From NCBI GenBank assembly GCA_947486185.1, contig CANKTH010000026.1:1-48305 (forward strand): a DNA stretch of 48,305 nucleotides, given 5' to 3'. A program made the position numbers and the translations under genes. This DNA is from Deltaproteobacteria bacterium. GTDB taxonomy: Bacteria; Myxococcota_A; UBA796; SXON01. The notes below the pieces were generated by a model. That model ran no database searches. It was not told where the DNA came from and was given only the letters and a program-made list of their open reading frames with translations. Below are positions 22,924-30,612 of the stretch, in pieces. Numbering within the stretch: the stretch's first letter is position 1; every line of letters starts with the position of its first letter.

Positions 22924-24198
22924 ATGGAGAGGGTGTATACGGTGATCCTGGGCGGCGGGAGGGGGCAGCGCCTCTACCCGCTGACCCGTCATCGGGCCAA
23001 ACCGGCGGTGCCGCTGGCGGGCAAATACCGGCTCATCGACATTCCATTGTCCAACGCGATCAACTCGGGGTTCCGGCAGATCGCTGTCCTCACCCAGTTC
23101 AACTCGGCGTCGTTGAACAACCACATCTTCAACACCTACCGCTTCGATCACTTTGGCGCGAGTCGGGTGGAGGTGCTCGCGGCGCAGCAGACGGAGGAGG
23201 GGGAGGAGTGGTACCAGGGCACCGCGGACGCGGTGCGGAAGCAGATCCGGCGGATGCACGCCGCGCAGATCGACCATCTCCTGATCCTCTCGGGCGACCA
23301 TCTCTACCGGATGGACTACCGCGAGCTGTTGGAGCGTCACATCGACACACGCGCCGATGTCACCGTGTGCGCCTTGCCCTGTCCCGTCTCGGAGGTCCAC
23401 CAGTTCGGCGTGATGCGGACCGACCACGCCGGGCGGATACTCGCCTTCCGGGAAAAACCCCGAGCTGGCTCGGATCTCACCGACCTCGAGCCTCCCCCGG
23501 AGCGGCGCGCCGCGTGGTCGATGAGCCCCGACGAGATGCTCGCGAGCATGGGCGTCTATATTTTCCGGTTCGACGTGCTGCGTGAGCTGCTCTCTCGACC
23601 GGAGATGCTCGACTTCGGCAAGGACATCCTCCCGGGCATTTTGGACTCGCACCGGGTTTTCGCCCACTTCTTCCGCGGCTACTGGCGAGACATCGGGACG
23701 ATCGGCGCCTTTTTCGACGCGAACATCGGTCTGACCGCCCACGAATCTCCTTTCCGTTTCTACGACCCCACCGCGCCGATCTACTCGCGCTCCCGATTCT
23801 TGCCGGGAACCAAGTTCCTGGACGCCCGAGTCAGCCGTAGCATCGTCACGGAGGGCTGCCTGATCCACGGCGCCGAGGTCGACCACAGCGTGGTTGGCGT
23901 TCGTTCGCGGGTGCAGCAGGGCGCGGTCGTGCGCTCGTCGATCCTGTTGGGCGCGGACTATTACGAAGGGGACGATGTACGCGCCGAAAATACAGCGAGG
24001 GGTGTCGATCCCGTCGGCATCGGCCCCGGAACGCTCATCGAGCGGGCGATCATCGACAAGAACGCGCGGATCGGCGCCAACTGCGTGATCCGCGGCGAGA
24101 TCGGACGCCCCGATCAGGACGGCGACGGCTGGTACGTGCGCGATGGCATCGTCATCGTACCCAAGGACGGCGTGGTCGCTGCAGGCACCGTGATCTGA
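22924..24198 (+). CDS. glgC: Glucose-1-phosphate adenylyltransferase (ADP-glucose pyrophosphorylase)
   Basis: The 424-aa product has typical GlgC length. The nucleotidyltransferase N-domain shows ILGGGRGQRLYPLTRHRAKPAVPLAGKYRLIDIPLSN (Gly-rich loop and Lys) and ILSGDHLYRMDY. The FREKP and YWRDIGTIGAFFDANI motifs follow. The C-terminus is a left-handed beta-helix (GADYYEGDDV, GTLIERAIIDKNARIG). It makes ADP-glucose for glycogen synthesis and is usually allosteric. ATG 22924 has GGAGG 4 nt upstream; longer upstream frame is ignored. Convergent with the next minus gene; no other glg gene is near. Confidence 0.95.
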   Translation: MERVYTVILGGGRGQRLYPLTRHRAKPAVPLAGKYRLIDIPLSNAINSGFRQIAVLTQFNSASLNNHIFNTYRFDHFGASRVEVLAAQQTEEGEEWYQGTADAVRKQIRRMHAAQIDHLLILSGDHLYRMDYRELLERHIDTRADVTVCALPCPVSEVHQFGVMRTDHAGRILAFREKPRAGSDLTDLEPPPERRAAWSMSPDEMLASMGVYIFRFDVLRELLSRPEMLDFGKDILPGILDSHRVFAHFFRGYWRDIGTIGAFFDANIGLTAHESPFRFYDPTAPIYSRSRFLPGTKFLDARVSRSIVTEGCLIHGAEVDHSVVGVRSRVQQGAVVRSSILLGADYYEGDDVRAENTARGVDPVGIGPGTLIERAIIDKNARIGANCVIRGEIGRPDQDGDGWYVRDGIVIVPKDGVVAAGTVI

Positions 24199-24223
24199 GG
24201 GTGCGGACCCCGGGGGCGGTCAC

Positions 24224-24241
24224 TGCCGCCCGAGCTCACTC
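24224..24241. terminator. Hairpin after glgC, possible terminator without U-tract
   Basis: GGGCGG (24224-24229) and CCGCCC (24236-24241) with a 6-nt loop lie 25 nt after the glgC stop. A second 6-bp hairpin, CGCCTC-ATC-GAGGCG, is at 24248-24262, next to the convergent gene end. No T-run follows either, so termination may be weak or Rho-dependent. Confidence 0.3.
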
Positions 24242-24264
24242 CGAACGCGCCTCATCGAGGCGGG

Positions 24265-24636
24265 CTACTTGACCTCGATCGCGTAGAAGGCGCGATAGCC
24301 CGTGTCGACCTGCACGCTCACTCCGTACCAGCCCGGGCTGGTGTCCGACACGCGGAAGGTGGCGTAGGGCCCAACGGTGCCGATGCGGACGCCGTTGATC
24401 TCGACCCAACCCCAGGCGGACATCGGGTTGGTGAACGCCAACGCTTTCTCGCCCGCGGCGGCGGCGTTCGGGGTGAGATGGCCCTTGGGCTGGGAGGCGG
24501 CCGGCGTCAGCGTGGTGGCCGCCGGGTCGATCACGAGCTTCTCCAGCCCGGCATACCGGCCCTTGGTGTGGGCCGGATCGACGACGAAGGTCTCGACGTG
24601 GGTCGCGAGGGCGAAGCTGGCAAGGGTCAGGAGCAT
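24265..24636 (-). CDS. Small exported protein, function unknown
   Basis: The 123-aa product starts MLLTLASFALATHVETF, a short signal peptide cleaved after ALA. The mature part has beta-type stretches ending in WGWVEINGVRIGTVGPYATFRVSD and WYGVSVQVDTGYRAFYAIEV, suggestive of a small Ig-like or jelly-roll domain. No family was recognised. It follows the DSD-repeat lipoprotein gene by 36 nt on the same strand and is probably in one operon with it. Only a weak AGG lies upstream of its ATG. Confidence 0.6.
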   Translation of the reverse strand: MLLTLASFALATHVETFVVDPAHTKGRYAGLEKLVIDPAATTLTPAASQPKGHLTPNAAAAGEKALAFTNPMSAWGWVEINGVRIGTVGPYATFRVSDTSPGWYGVSVQVDTGYRAFYAIEVK

Positions 24637-24672
24637 TTCAGGACCTGCGGGCGAGGGGCCAGGGTCAGAGTG

Positions 24673-25545
24673 CTAGTTGGGCGTCAGGCCCGAGTACGAA
24701 GTGAGCTCTCGTACGAGCGCAGTGACGCCGTCGTCCTGAACGTTAACTTCTTTGACGAGGCCGAGGCCCTCGACGTACCACAGGTCGAGCGTACCGGAGT
24801 TGCTCCCCGCGCTGCCGCCGTCCACGTAGTAGCGCTGCTCCAAACGGTAGGCCGACACGCTGGTGCCATCCGGCAGGTCGAAGGCCTCAAAGCCGCTATC
24901 CGTGTAGTCGCCCGAGATCTGCACCGGCGTGGGACCGGTGCCCATGTCGAGGTAGGTCTCGTAGGAGTAGGTCCAGTTCCCCGCGCTGCCGATGTCGCTG
25001 TCGGGGGGCAGATACATACGGGGCTTGCTGAACTCGAGGGCCAGCGCGGTGCCCTGCAGGTAGACGTCCCAGCCGTAAAGCCACATGCCCGGCGCGCTGT
25101 TGTACTCGCAACGGACATAGGCGGTACCGGTCCAGGTGTACATCGTGCCGGCCTGAACGTCGTCGGCGACGGTGTACATGTTCATGCCGCCGAAGTTGTC
25201 GATGCCGTAGGATTCCATCCGCGCGGTGCCCGAGCCGGCGCCAAAGCCGAGGAGATCGCCGATTTCGACGTTGAAATTCTTCACCCAGCCAACGTCGTCC
25301 GCCACGTCCCAGTCCGTCACGCAGAGGCCGGTGTCCGTGTCGGTATCGCCATCGGCGTCGGCGTCGGCGTCGGCGTCGGAATCCGCGTCCGAGTCGGAGT
25401 CGGTGTCGGAGTCCGAGTCGGTGTCCGAGTCCGAGTCGTACCAGGTCGTGTCGGTGTAGCCCGAGTCAGCGCCCTTGTCGTCTTTATCGTATTCGTACTT
25501 GGCGCAGGCGGTGCCTGCGAGAGCGATCAGAATCCAGGCGCGCAT
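24673..25545 (-). CDS. Predicted lipoprotein with long Asp/Ser/Thr/Ala repeat linker
   Basis: The 290-aa product starts MRAWILIALAGTAC (lipobox GTAC, Cys14). The start is fixed at ATG 25545 by a strong SD AGGAGGG; the frame is open further upstream. A linker of about 36 residues of alternating Asp with Ser, Thr and Ala follows. Then comes a C-terminal domain of about 200 residues rich in Tyr, Trp and Gly, predicted beta-rich (for example MYTWTGTAYVRCEY, WTYSYETYLDMG). Such lipoproteins with acidic spacers are common in deltaproteobacterial secretomes; the domain itself was not recognised. Confidence 0.7.
   Translation of the reverse strand: MRAWILIALAGTACAKYEYDKDDKGADSGYTDTTWYDSDSDTDSDSDTDSDSDADSDADADADADGDTDTDTGLCVTDWDVADDVGWVKNFNVEIGDLLGFGAGSGTARMESYGIDNFGGMNMYTVADDVQAGTMYTWTGTAYVRCEYNSAPGMWLYGWDVYLQGTALALEFSKPRMYLPPDSDIGSAGNWTYSYETYLDMGTGPTPVQISGDYTDSGFEAFDLPDGTSVSAYRLEQRYYVDGGSAGSNSGTLDLWYVEGLGLVKEVNVQDDGVTALVRELTSYSGLTPN
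25330..25438 (-). repeat. Short-period acidic-codon repeat in the lipoprotein gene
   Basis: About 109 bp of imperfect 6-nt repeats (GAC plus TCC/ACC/GCC on the minus strand) encode alternating Asp-Ser/Asp-Thr/Asp-Ala. The run is prone to slippage and length variation, and makes a flexible negatively charged spacer between lipid anchor and domain. It has no spacers or leader, so it is not a CRISPR. Confidence 0.8.
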
Positions 25546-25610
25546 GTACACCCCTCCTTGCTTTACAAGAGCGCAGCATTGGTAGCACATAGGTGAGGAG
25601 GTTCGCAAGG

Positions 25611-26840
25611 ATGAACTCTGAGCTCTACGTGCGACACATCGGGGCGCTGTGGGACGGTACGGAGATCCTACACGATGTCGCCGTCCATATTCGTGGTGGG
25701 CGTGTCCGGTGGGTGGGGCCGGACGCCGAGCTTCGCGGCGCGCGCGGAGATGGCGGCTCGGGGGTTGAGATCGACGCCACGGGCCTCATCGGGACACCGG
25801 GGTTGGTGGACTGCCACACCCACAGCACGTGGGCCGGGTCCCGCCTCGATGACTTCCGGCGACGACTGGCCGGGGAGACCTACACGCAGATCCTTGAGGC
25901 GGGAGGCGGCATTCACTCGACGGTGCGCGCTACGGCCGCGGCTTCATTGGAGGAGCTCACGCGGCTGACCCGGGAGCGGCTCGGGCTCCGGCTCCGGCAC
26001 GGGGTGACCCTGGTGGAGATCAAGAGCGGCTACGGGCTCAATCCGGAGGCCGAGCTCCGGATGTTGAAGGCGGCGCGTGCGGCCGCCGGGCCGGTGGAGG
26101 TGACGACGACCTTCCTTGGCGCCCACGCGGTGCCCCCGGGCCGTGACCGGCGCGACTACGTCGATGAGGTGGTGGGAGAGCAGCTCGAACGTTGCCTTCC
26201 GTACGCCGACGCCATCGACGTCTACTGCGACGCGGGGGCGTTCACCCTCGCCGAAGCGGAGCGTGTGCTCCTGGCCGGGCGTGCCCGCGGGCTCGGGCTC
26301 CACGTACATGCCGAGCAGGTGAGCTGGACGGGCGCGGCGGAGCTCGCGGGCCGCTTGGGGGCGTTGACCGCTGATCATCTCGAGAGGGTGGATGACGTCG
26401 GGGCGCGGGCGATGGGCGACGCTGGCGTGATCGCCGTGCTGCTCCCCGCTGCGATGCTGTACCTGAGGGACCGGCCGCCGCCGGTTGGCCTGCTCCGGAG
26501 CGCCGGGGTGCGGATGGCCGTAGCCACGGACCACAACCCAGGATCCTCGCCGGCGCATGACCTTATTGCGTCGGCTACCCTGGCCTGTGTGACGATGGGG
26601 CTGACGGTGGAGGAGGCGTTGGCGGGCATCACGTCGGTGGCGGCGGACGCCCTCGGCCGACCCGACCACGGCCGGGTGAAGCCGGGGAGCGTCGGAGATC
26701 TTGCCCTGTTTTCGCCGCCCGTCGGTGAACGCCCTGACCCCGGGGCGCTCATCCAGCACCTGGGTGGGCCGCCCGCCCGGTGGGTGATCAAGGCGGGCAA
26801 CGTGGTCTGGGAGGGGCCACCGCCTGCCGCTTGTCGGTGA
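25611..26840 (+). CDS. hutI: Imidazolonepropionase
   Basis: The 409-aa product is an amidohydrolase with the metal motif DCHTHSTWAGSR (His69 and His71), GGGI, KSGYGL, TTFLGAHAVP, the second metal His region HVHAEQ, ADHLE, and ATDHNPGSSP, all HutI hallmarks. It hydrolyses 4-imidazolone-5-propionate to formimino-glutamate in histidine degradation. ATG 25611 follows GGAGG by 9 nt. No hutH, hutU or hutG lies nearby, so the pathway genes are dispersed or partly absent. Confidence 0.93.
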   Translation: MNSELYVRHIGALWDGTEILHDVAVHIRGGRVRWVGPDAELRGARGDGGSGVEIDATGLIGTPGLVDCHTHSTWAGSRLDDFRRRLAGETYTQILEAGGGIHSTVRATAAASLEELTRLTRERLGLRLRHGVTLVEIKSGYGLNPEAELRMLKAARAAAGPVEVTTTFLGAHAVPPGRDRRDYVDEVVGEQLERCLPYADAIDVYCDAGAFTLAEAERVLLAGRARGLGLHVHAEQVSWTGAAELAGRLGALTADHLERVDDVGARAMGDAGVIAVLLPAAMLYLRDRPPPVGLLRSAGVRMAVATDHNPGSSPAHDLIASATLACVTMGLTVEEALAGITSVAADALGRPDHGRVKPGSVGDLALFSPPVGERPDPGALIQHLGGPPARWVIKAGNVVWEGPPPAACR

Positions 26841-26901
26841 TGGCTGACCGCGGTATGTCCGCATGATCCGGCTCGAACAAGGGCGGGACAGGGGTGGATC
26901 C

Positions 26902-27147
26902 ATGGGGATCGGTGGTTGGGAGTGGGCGATCATCCTGGTGATCGTTCTGATCGTTTTCGGCGCGGGCAGACTACCCGACGTGCTCGGGCAGGTGGGGAAG
27001 GGGGTCAAGGCGTTCAAGGACGGCACACGCGATGAGCCGAAGGAGGGCGATCCTCCCCGGAAAGAGCGGGCGCAGATCCCGGAGAACGATGAGCTGGATG
27101 ACGCAGCAACCAAGGACCGAACGGGTGCGTCCGAGCGGCGAGGCTGA
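26902..27147 (+). CDS. tatA: Twin-arginine translocase subunit TatA
   Basis: The 81-aa product has a single N-terminal membrane helix (WEWAIILVIVLIVFGAGRLP) with the conserved FG-x-x-RLP hinge, then an amphipathic helix GQVGKGVKAFKDG and an acidic tail (EGDPPRKERAQIPENDE). TatA forms the pore for folded protein export. The start is placed at ATG 26902 since TatA begins right at the helix; an upstream in-frame ATG 26863 would add 13 residues. TatB/TatC are not in the window. Confidence 0.9.
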   Translation: MGIGGWEWAIILVIVLIVFGAGRLPDVLGQVGKGVKAFKDGTRDEPKEGDPPRKERAQIPENDELDDAATKDRTGASERRG

Positions 27148-27162
27148 GCGGGCGAAGCTCCG

Positions 27163-27891
27163 ATGAGGGCGATCTTTTCGCGCTATGATCGGCGGAGCCT
27201 CGTCGCGCTCGCCGTTCTGGGCGGTCTCTACCTCGTGATGGCCCTGCTCTACGGCCACATGATCGACTGGACCCGGGGAATGGACTGGTTGTTAGCTGGG
27301 ATCTGGTTTTTCATGACGGGGGTGCTCGTCTGGGACATCGACCCTCGGCGGGACCTGCGCCTGGTGGCGGTCGGGCTGGTCGGCGGCCTCGTCATTGAGT
27401 GGTGGGGTACAACAACCGGCCTTTGGACCTACTATACGGCGGAGCGGCCGCCACTCTGGATTCTCCCGGCGTGGCCCGTGGCGGCGCTCACGATCGAGCG
27501 GCTCGGTCTGATGGTCGACCGGATGCTGCCCGCGGGTCCGCTCCGGGCGCTGTGGTTGGTCTTGCCGATATTTGTAGCGTTCATGATACGGTTTTTGTGG
27601 CCACAGGTGGGCGTACTGTCCTCGCAGGTGGTCATCGTGCTGATGCTCGGCGTGCTCGCGACTACGGGAGCCGCCCGACGCGACGTCGTGGTGTTCATCG
27701 CCGGCAGCACGCTCGGCGTGTTCCTTGAGTACTGGGGCACGAGTCGATACTGCTGGACCTACTACACGCGCGAGATCCCACCGGTAGAGGCGATTTTTGC
27801 CCATGGCTTCGCGTCTGTCGCCTTCCGTCGCGGGCTTGATCTGCTGGAGCGGCTGGCGGGGGCGGTACCGCTACGGCGGCTCGCGGCCTAG
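27163..27891 (+). CDS. Polytopic membrane protein with internal duplication
   Basis: The 242-aa product has seven or eight hydrophobic helices. Two repeats lie about 110 residues apart, each with E-x-WGT-x4-WTYYT-x-E-x-PP (Glu79 and Glu189; 12 of 19 positions identical), ending near helices. The pattern loosely recalls lycopene-cyclase/carotenoid-biosynthesis-type domain proteins, which also have duplicated helices, but identity is unconfirmed. It starts 15 nt after tatA and may be in the same operon. A substrate-binding core of the paired WTYYT segments is inference. Confidence 0.7.
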   Translation: MRAIFSRYDRRSLVALAVLGGLYLVMALLYGHMIDWTRGMDWLLAGIWFFMTGVLVWDIDPRRDLRLVAVGLVGGLVIEWWGTTTGLWTYYTAERPPLWILPAWPVAALTIERLGLMVDRMLPAGPLRALWLVLPIFVAFMIRFLWPQVGVLSSQVVIVLMLGVLATTGAARRDVVVFIAGSTLGVFLEYWGTSRYCWTYYTREIPPVEAIFAHGFASVAFRRGLDLLERLAGAVPLRRLAA

Positions 27892-27893
27892 AT

Positions 27894-27958
27894 GACCTCG
27901 GCCGAAGTCCTGCGGACTTCGGCGGCCGCTTCGCGCCTGCGCCTCTGGCGCCGAGGTC
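27894..27958. terminator. Nested palindromic structure between convergent genes
   Basis: The outer arms GACCTCGGC (27894-27902) and GCCGAGGTC (27950-27958) are perfect complements. Within lies the inner hairpin GCCGAAGTCC-TGC-GGACTTCGGC (27901-27923), plus a small GCGCC-TCT-GGCGC stem. This sits between the stop codons of the convergent membrane and helical-repeat genes, so it may terminate both directions or be a REP-like element. No T-run follows. Confidence 0.5.
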
Positions 27959-27976
27959 GTTCCTGGAGGACGTCAC

Positions 27977-28804
27977 TCAGGACGTGTTGCGCCGCTGAAG
28001 CAGGAGCAGCACGTCGGCGCGGCGTGAGGGGACGATGCCCACGAGGTCGCGGAGATCTTGTTGAAGCAAGGTGGGCAATACCTGGCGCGCCAGGTTGTCG
28101 GGCGTCGAAGGATTGAACGCGACCGCCTTCCGGACGCGGTAGCTTCGCCCCCAACGGTAGTGGCTGACCAGCAGCTCCAGGATCGCGGGGCGCGTCGGGT
28201 TCATCGCGGCGACCCGGATCGCATCTATCTCGGTGATACGCGGATTATCGAGGAGGACGGCGATCACCCGGGCGTCGCGGTCGTGCATGATGCGGTCGAG
28301 CACGAGGCGGTCGCGACTGCGAGCCGCCGCGGTGCGCTCCCCGGCGGAACGTTCAAAGTGGGGGTTCGTACCCTCGGGCCCAAAGGCGCCAGTGCCTCCG
28401 AGAAAACGAGCGGCGACGCCGGGTAGGCCGGCGCCGCTCGCGATTTCGTAGACCTCGGCGATCCGAAGGTAGGGCAGCTCCCGGAGCACCGACGGCGTGA
28501 GCGCGAGCTCGGTGGCCAACCAGCGGCACGCAGCGTCTCCGTCACGCATGCGGAGATCGAGGCGGTGAAGCAGGGCGACCAGCGAGGCGTCGTCGACCTC
28601 GTCCACGAACTCGCGCAGCACGGTGCGCCGGAGCCCTCGGTCCTTGACCGAGGTGAACCGGCGTAAGCACCGCTCAATCAGCTCGTCCGCGACCGACGGC
28701 GTCTCGACGAGCTGTCGGGCGGCACCGATGACCGAGGTGAGCGCTGGCACGACGGCACGTAGCCCGTCTGGCCCCGCCGGGCTGCCTTGTCCCCAACCGG
28801 GCAT
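27977..28804 (-). CDS. Helical (HEAT/LRV-like) repeat protein
   Basis: The product of about 275 aa is all helical with repeating units such as VLLDNPRITEIDAIRVAAMNP and VRKAVAFNPSTPDNLARQVLP, similar to the leucine-rich-variant or HEAT repeat with NP-x-T-P turns. It has no signal peptide or catalytic motif, so it is likely a cytoplasmic scaffold. The start is uncertain: ATG 28804 or ATG 28858/28864, the latter overlapping the divergent lipoprotein start. Neither has a good SD. Confidence 0.7.
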   Translation of the reverse strand: MPGWGQGSPAGPDGLRAVVPALTSVIGAARQLVETPSVADELIERCLRRFTSVKDRGLRRTVLREFVDEVDDASLVALLHRLDLRMRDGDAACRWLATELALTPSVLRELPYLRIAEVYEIASGAGLPGVAARFLGGTGAFGPEGTNPHFERSAGERTAAARSRDRLVLDRIMHDRDARVIAVLLDNPRITEIDAIRVAAMNPTRPAILELLVSHYRWGRSYRVRKAVAFNPSTPDNLARQVLPTLLQQDLRDLVGIVPSRRADVLLLLQRRNTS

Positions 28805-28862
28805 CGACGATGGGTTTGCATGAGGTTCGCCGCGGGGGCCCCGGTCGTGGTAGATCATGGCC

Positions 28863-29306
28863 ATGTCGCGCCTGATTGCCCTGATCGTTCTGTCCGTCGC
28901 CTGTGCACCCGCGGAGCCGAAGTCGGCCGCCGACTGTGACGGAGTGATGGGAGAGTCTGCCAAGAACGAGTGTTATGCCAAGGTTGCGCCTGCGGAATTC
29001 AAGGCTGACCCGGCGGCGGGCGTGGCGATGGTGGAAGAGAAGATCACCGATCAGGCGGTACGTGACTTCGTCTACCTGCAGGTGACCCGCGAGGTCGATC
29101 TGAGCACGCTGAAGTATTGTGAACGAATCAAGGATGAAGTCCTTGAAGATCGCTGCAGGGTGCTGGTCAGTCGGCCCCACTTGCAGCGCCCGGGCACCCC
29201 GGGTCAGGGGCTGGGGCCGGCAGGCGGCTCGGCGCCGAGCGGCACAACGGTCCCGGGAAGCGGTCCCGGCGGTGTGGTCCCGCCTCCGCCAACCGGGAGC
29301 CCCTGA
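28863..29306 (+). CDS. Predicted lipoprotein with Pro/Gly-rich tail
   Basis: The product of about 147 aa is MSRLIALIVLSVAC with lipobox SVAC (Cys14); an in-frame ATG 28857 adds two residues. Mid region: CDGVMGESAKNECYAKVAPAEF and KYCERIKDEVLEDRC, an alpha-helical section with four cysteines that may form disulfide-linked helices. The C-terminal 45 residues are Pro/Gly/Ser-rich and likely disordered. It starts divergently from the helical repeat gene; a sequence TAGATC at 28851-28856 could be a weak -10. Function unknown. Confidence 0.65.
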   Translation: MSRLIALIVLSVACAPAEPKSAADCDGVMGESAKNECYAKVAPAEFKADPAAGVAMVEEKITDQAVRDFVYLQVTREVDLSTLKYCERIKDEVLEDRCRVLVSRPHLQRPGTPGQGLGPAGGSAPSGTTVPGSGPGGVVPPPPTGSP

Positions 29307-29389
29307 CTCAGGCCAGCTCAAGCACGGAGGCCAGCTCACCCGCGCGGCTATCGCTGCTCTGCGCCGGCGGATGCGGACGGATCAACGCC

Positions 29390-29477
29390 AAAAATAGAAA
29401 GGCCTCCCCCGCCATGCCCCACCGCAAGAGATGGAGGAGACGCTTGACGTTGCCGAGTAAGGCGAGCCGGGGGAGGC
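29390..29477 (-). terminator. Terminator of the groESL-to-response-regulator stretch
   Basis: On the minus strand, a perfect 10-bp stem (GCCTCCCCCG at 29402-29411 with CGGGGGAGGC at 29468-29477) encloses about 56 nt. It is followed by CTTTCTATTTTT (29390-29400 region). A U-rich tail after a GC stem fits an intrinsic terminator at the end of the minus-strand gene run; the long loop could hold a second small structure. Confidence 0.55.
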
Positions 29478-29552
29478 TGAGGTCAAACTGACTTACCAGT
29501 AGAATCTATGCTGGGATCGGCTTCGGGCAACGGGGCTTTCGTCAAGCTCCTG

Positions 29553-29915
29553 TCAAGTGGTGAGCAAGAGCTTCCCAAGCTCCTCCGATAGGGTGCGTAA
29601 AGAAAAGGGCTTTCGGAGTAGCGCTCCGACGACTGTACCGACGTAGGCGTCGCTCACGACATCGGACCCGTGGCCGGTCGTGACCAACAGCGCGCAGCCC
29701 GGTTGGTGGTGCCGGAGCTGGTTGAGCACTTCCCGACCGGTGATGTCGGGGAGAGACCAATCTACGATCGCGACGTCAAACCGGGTGGCACGGGCGGCCT
29801 CGATCGCCTCACGGCCGTTCGCCGCGAGCACGACGCGCCAACCCTGGGCGGTCAGGAATTCCTGCAGCAGTCCGCCAATGTCAGGGTCGTCGTCGACCAC
29901 GAGTACGCGCTTCAT
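29553..29915 (-). CDS. Single-domain response regulator (CheY-like receiver)
   Basis: The 120-aa product is a lone REC domain: VDDDPD acidic pocket (residues 7-12), phospho-acceptor Asp52 in VDWSLPD, Thr79/80 in LLVTTGH, and Lys102 in LLRKPF. No output domain. It may serve as a phospho-relay or modulate a partner kinase. The start ATG 29915 fits the domain boundary; the longer frame from 29951 uses TTG. It is the last gene of the minus stretch before the U-rich terminator. Confidence 0.9.
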   Translation of the reverse strand: MKRVLVVDDDPDIGGLLQEFLTAQGWRVVLAANGREAIEAARATRFDVAIVDWSLPDITGREVLNQLRHHQPGCALLVTTGHGSDVVSDAYVGTVVGALLRKPFSLRTLSEELGKLLLTT

Positions 29916-29973
29916 CCGGGCGAGTGTAGGCCAGGTCGCCCGTGTGAACAAGGGCGCGGCGTCTCGTAGTCGT

Positions 29974-30612
29974 TCAAGCTTCGTCGGATAAAAATCCCGG
30001 GGGAGCCGGCGCGGTGGCCTCGACCGGTTGGCTCAGTGCCGTCGCCGGGAGCCGGACCCGGAAGGCGTGGAGCATGAGTCGGGGAGCGGCTGGTCCGCCG
30101 TAGGTCGGATCTCCCTCAATCGATAGGTTTGCGGCGCATAAGTGCGCTCGGATCTGGTGCGTCCGTCCGGTGAGGGGGCGGATCTCCAGTCCCGCTCGGG
30201 CCCCCTGAATCCAGAGCGGCTTCCAGCGGGTGTGTGCCGCGCGGCCTGTCCCGATCTGCACCCGTCCGCGTCGCCAGTCGCCCAGCGGCACCCGGCTCTC
30301 GCCCTGGTGTAGCGCCGCCTCGTCTCGCACCTGCACCACCGCGAGGTAGGTCTTCTCCACCCGCCCTTCGGCGAACGCCGCGCTCAAGGCGCGGTGGGCG
30401 GCCGCCGTTTCGGCGAGCACCAGGCAGCCCGAGGTCTCGACGTCCAGGCGGTGGCAGGGCAGGAGGCCGGTGAGGCTCTGGACAGAGCGCTCGCTGTCCC
30501 GCGTAGCTTCGACCGCGATCCCCGTGGTTTTGTCCACCACGACCACTCCGGCACCCCGGTGCAGCACCGGGAAAAGCAGGGTGCCGGCGGATAACGGGCC
30601 TGTCGTATTCAC
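29974..30612 (-). CDS. RluA-family pseudouridine synthase
   Basis: The product of about 212 aa has the catalytic motif HRLDVETSG (Asp59 in the 214-aa frame, Asp57 from GTG 30612), RVEKTYLAVV and the RNA-binding PLTGRTHQIRAHL, the classic RluA order. It isomerises uridine to pseudouridine in rRNA or tRNA. A leading S4 domain is not seen. GTG 30612 overlaps the ASH lipoprotein stop (GTGA). The specific target cannot be named. Confidence 0.92.
   Translation of the reverse strand: MNTTGPLSAGTLLFPVLHRGAGVVVVDKTTGIAVEATRDSERSVQSLTGLLPCHRLDVETSGCLVLAETAAAHRALSAAFAEGRVEKTYLAVVQVRDEAALHQGESRVPLGDWRRGRVQIGTGRAAHTRWKPLWIQGARAGLEIRPLTGRTHQIRAHLCAANLSIEGDPTYGGPAAPRLMLHAFRVRLPATALSQPVEATAPAPPGFLSDEA

Noticed and set aside
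25330..25438. Repeat tract considered as a CRISPR array
   Set aside because: It is a 6-nt coding repeat with no unique spacers and lies inside a gene.
29402..29477. Inverted repeat considered as an integron attC site or riboswitch
   Set aside because: The arms lack the attC core sites and no known riboswitch motif was seen; the minus-strand U-rich tail fits a terminator better.
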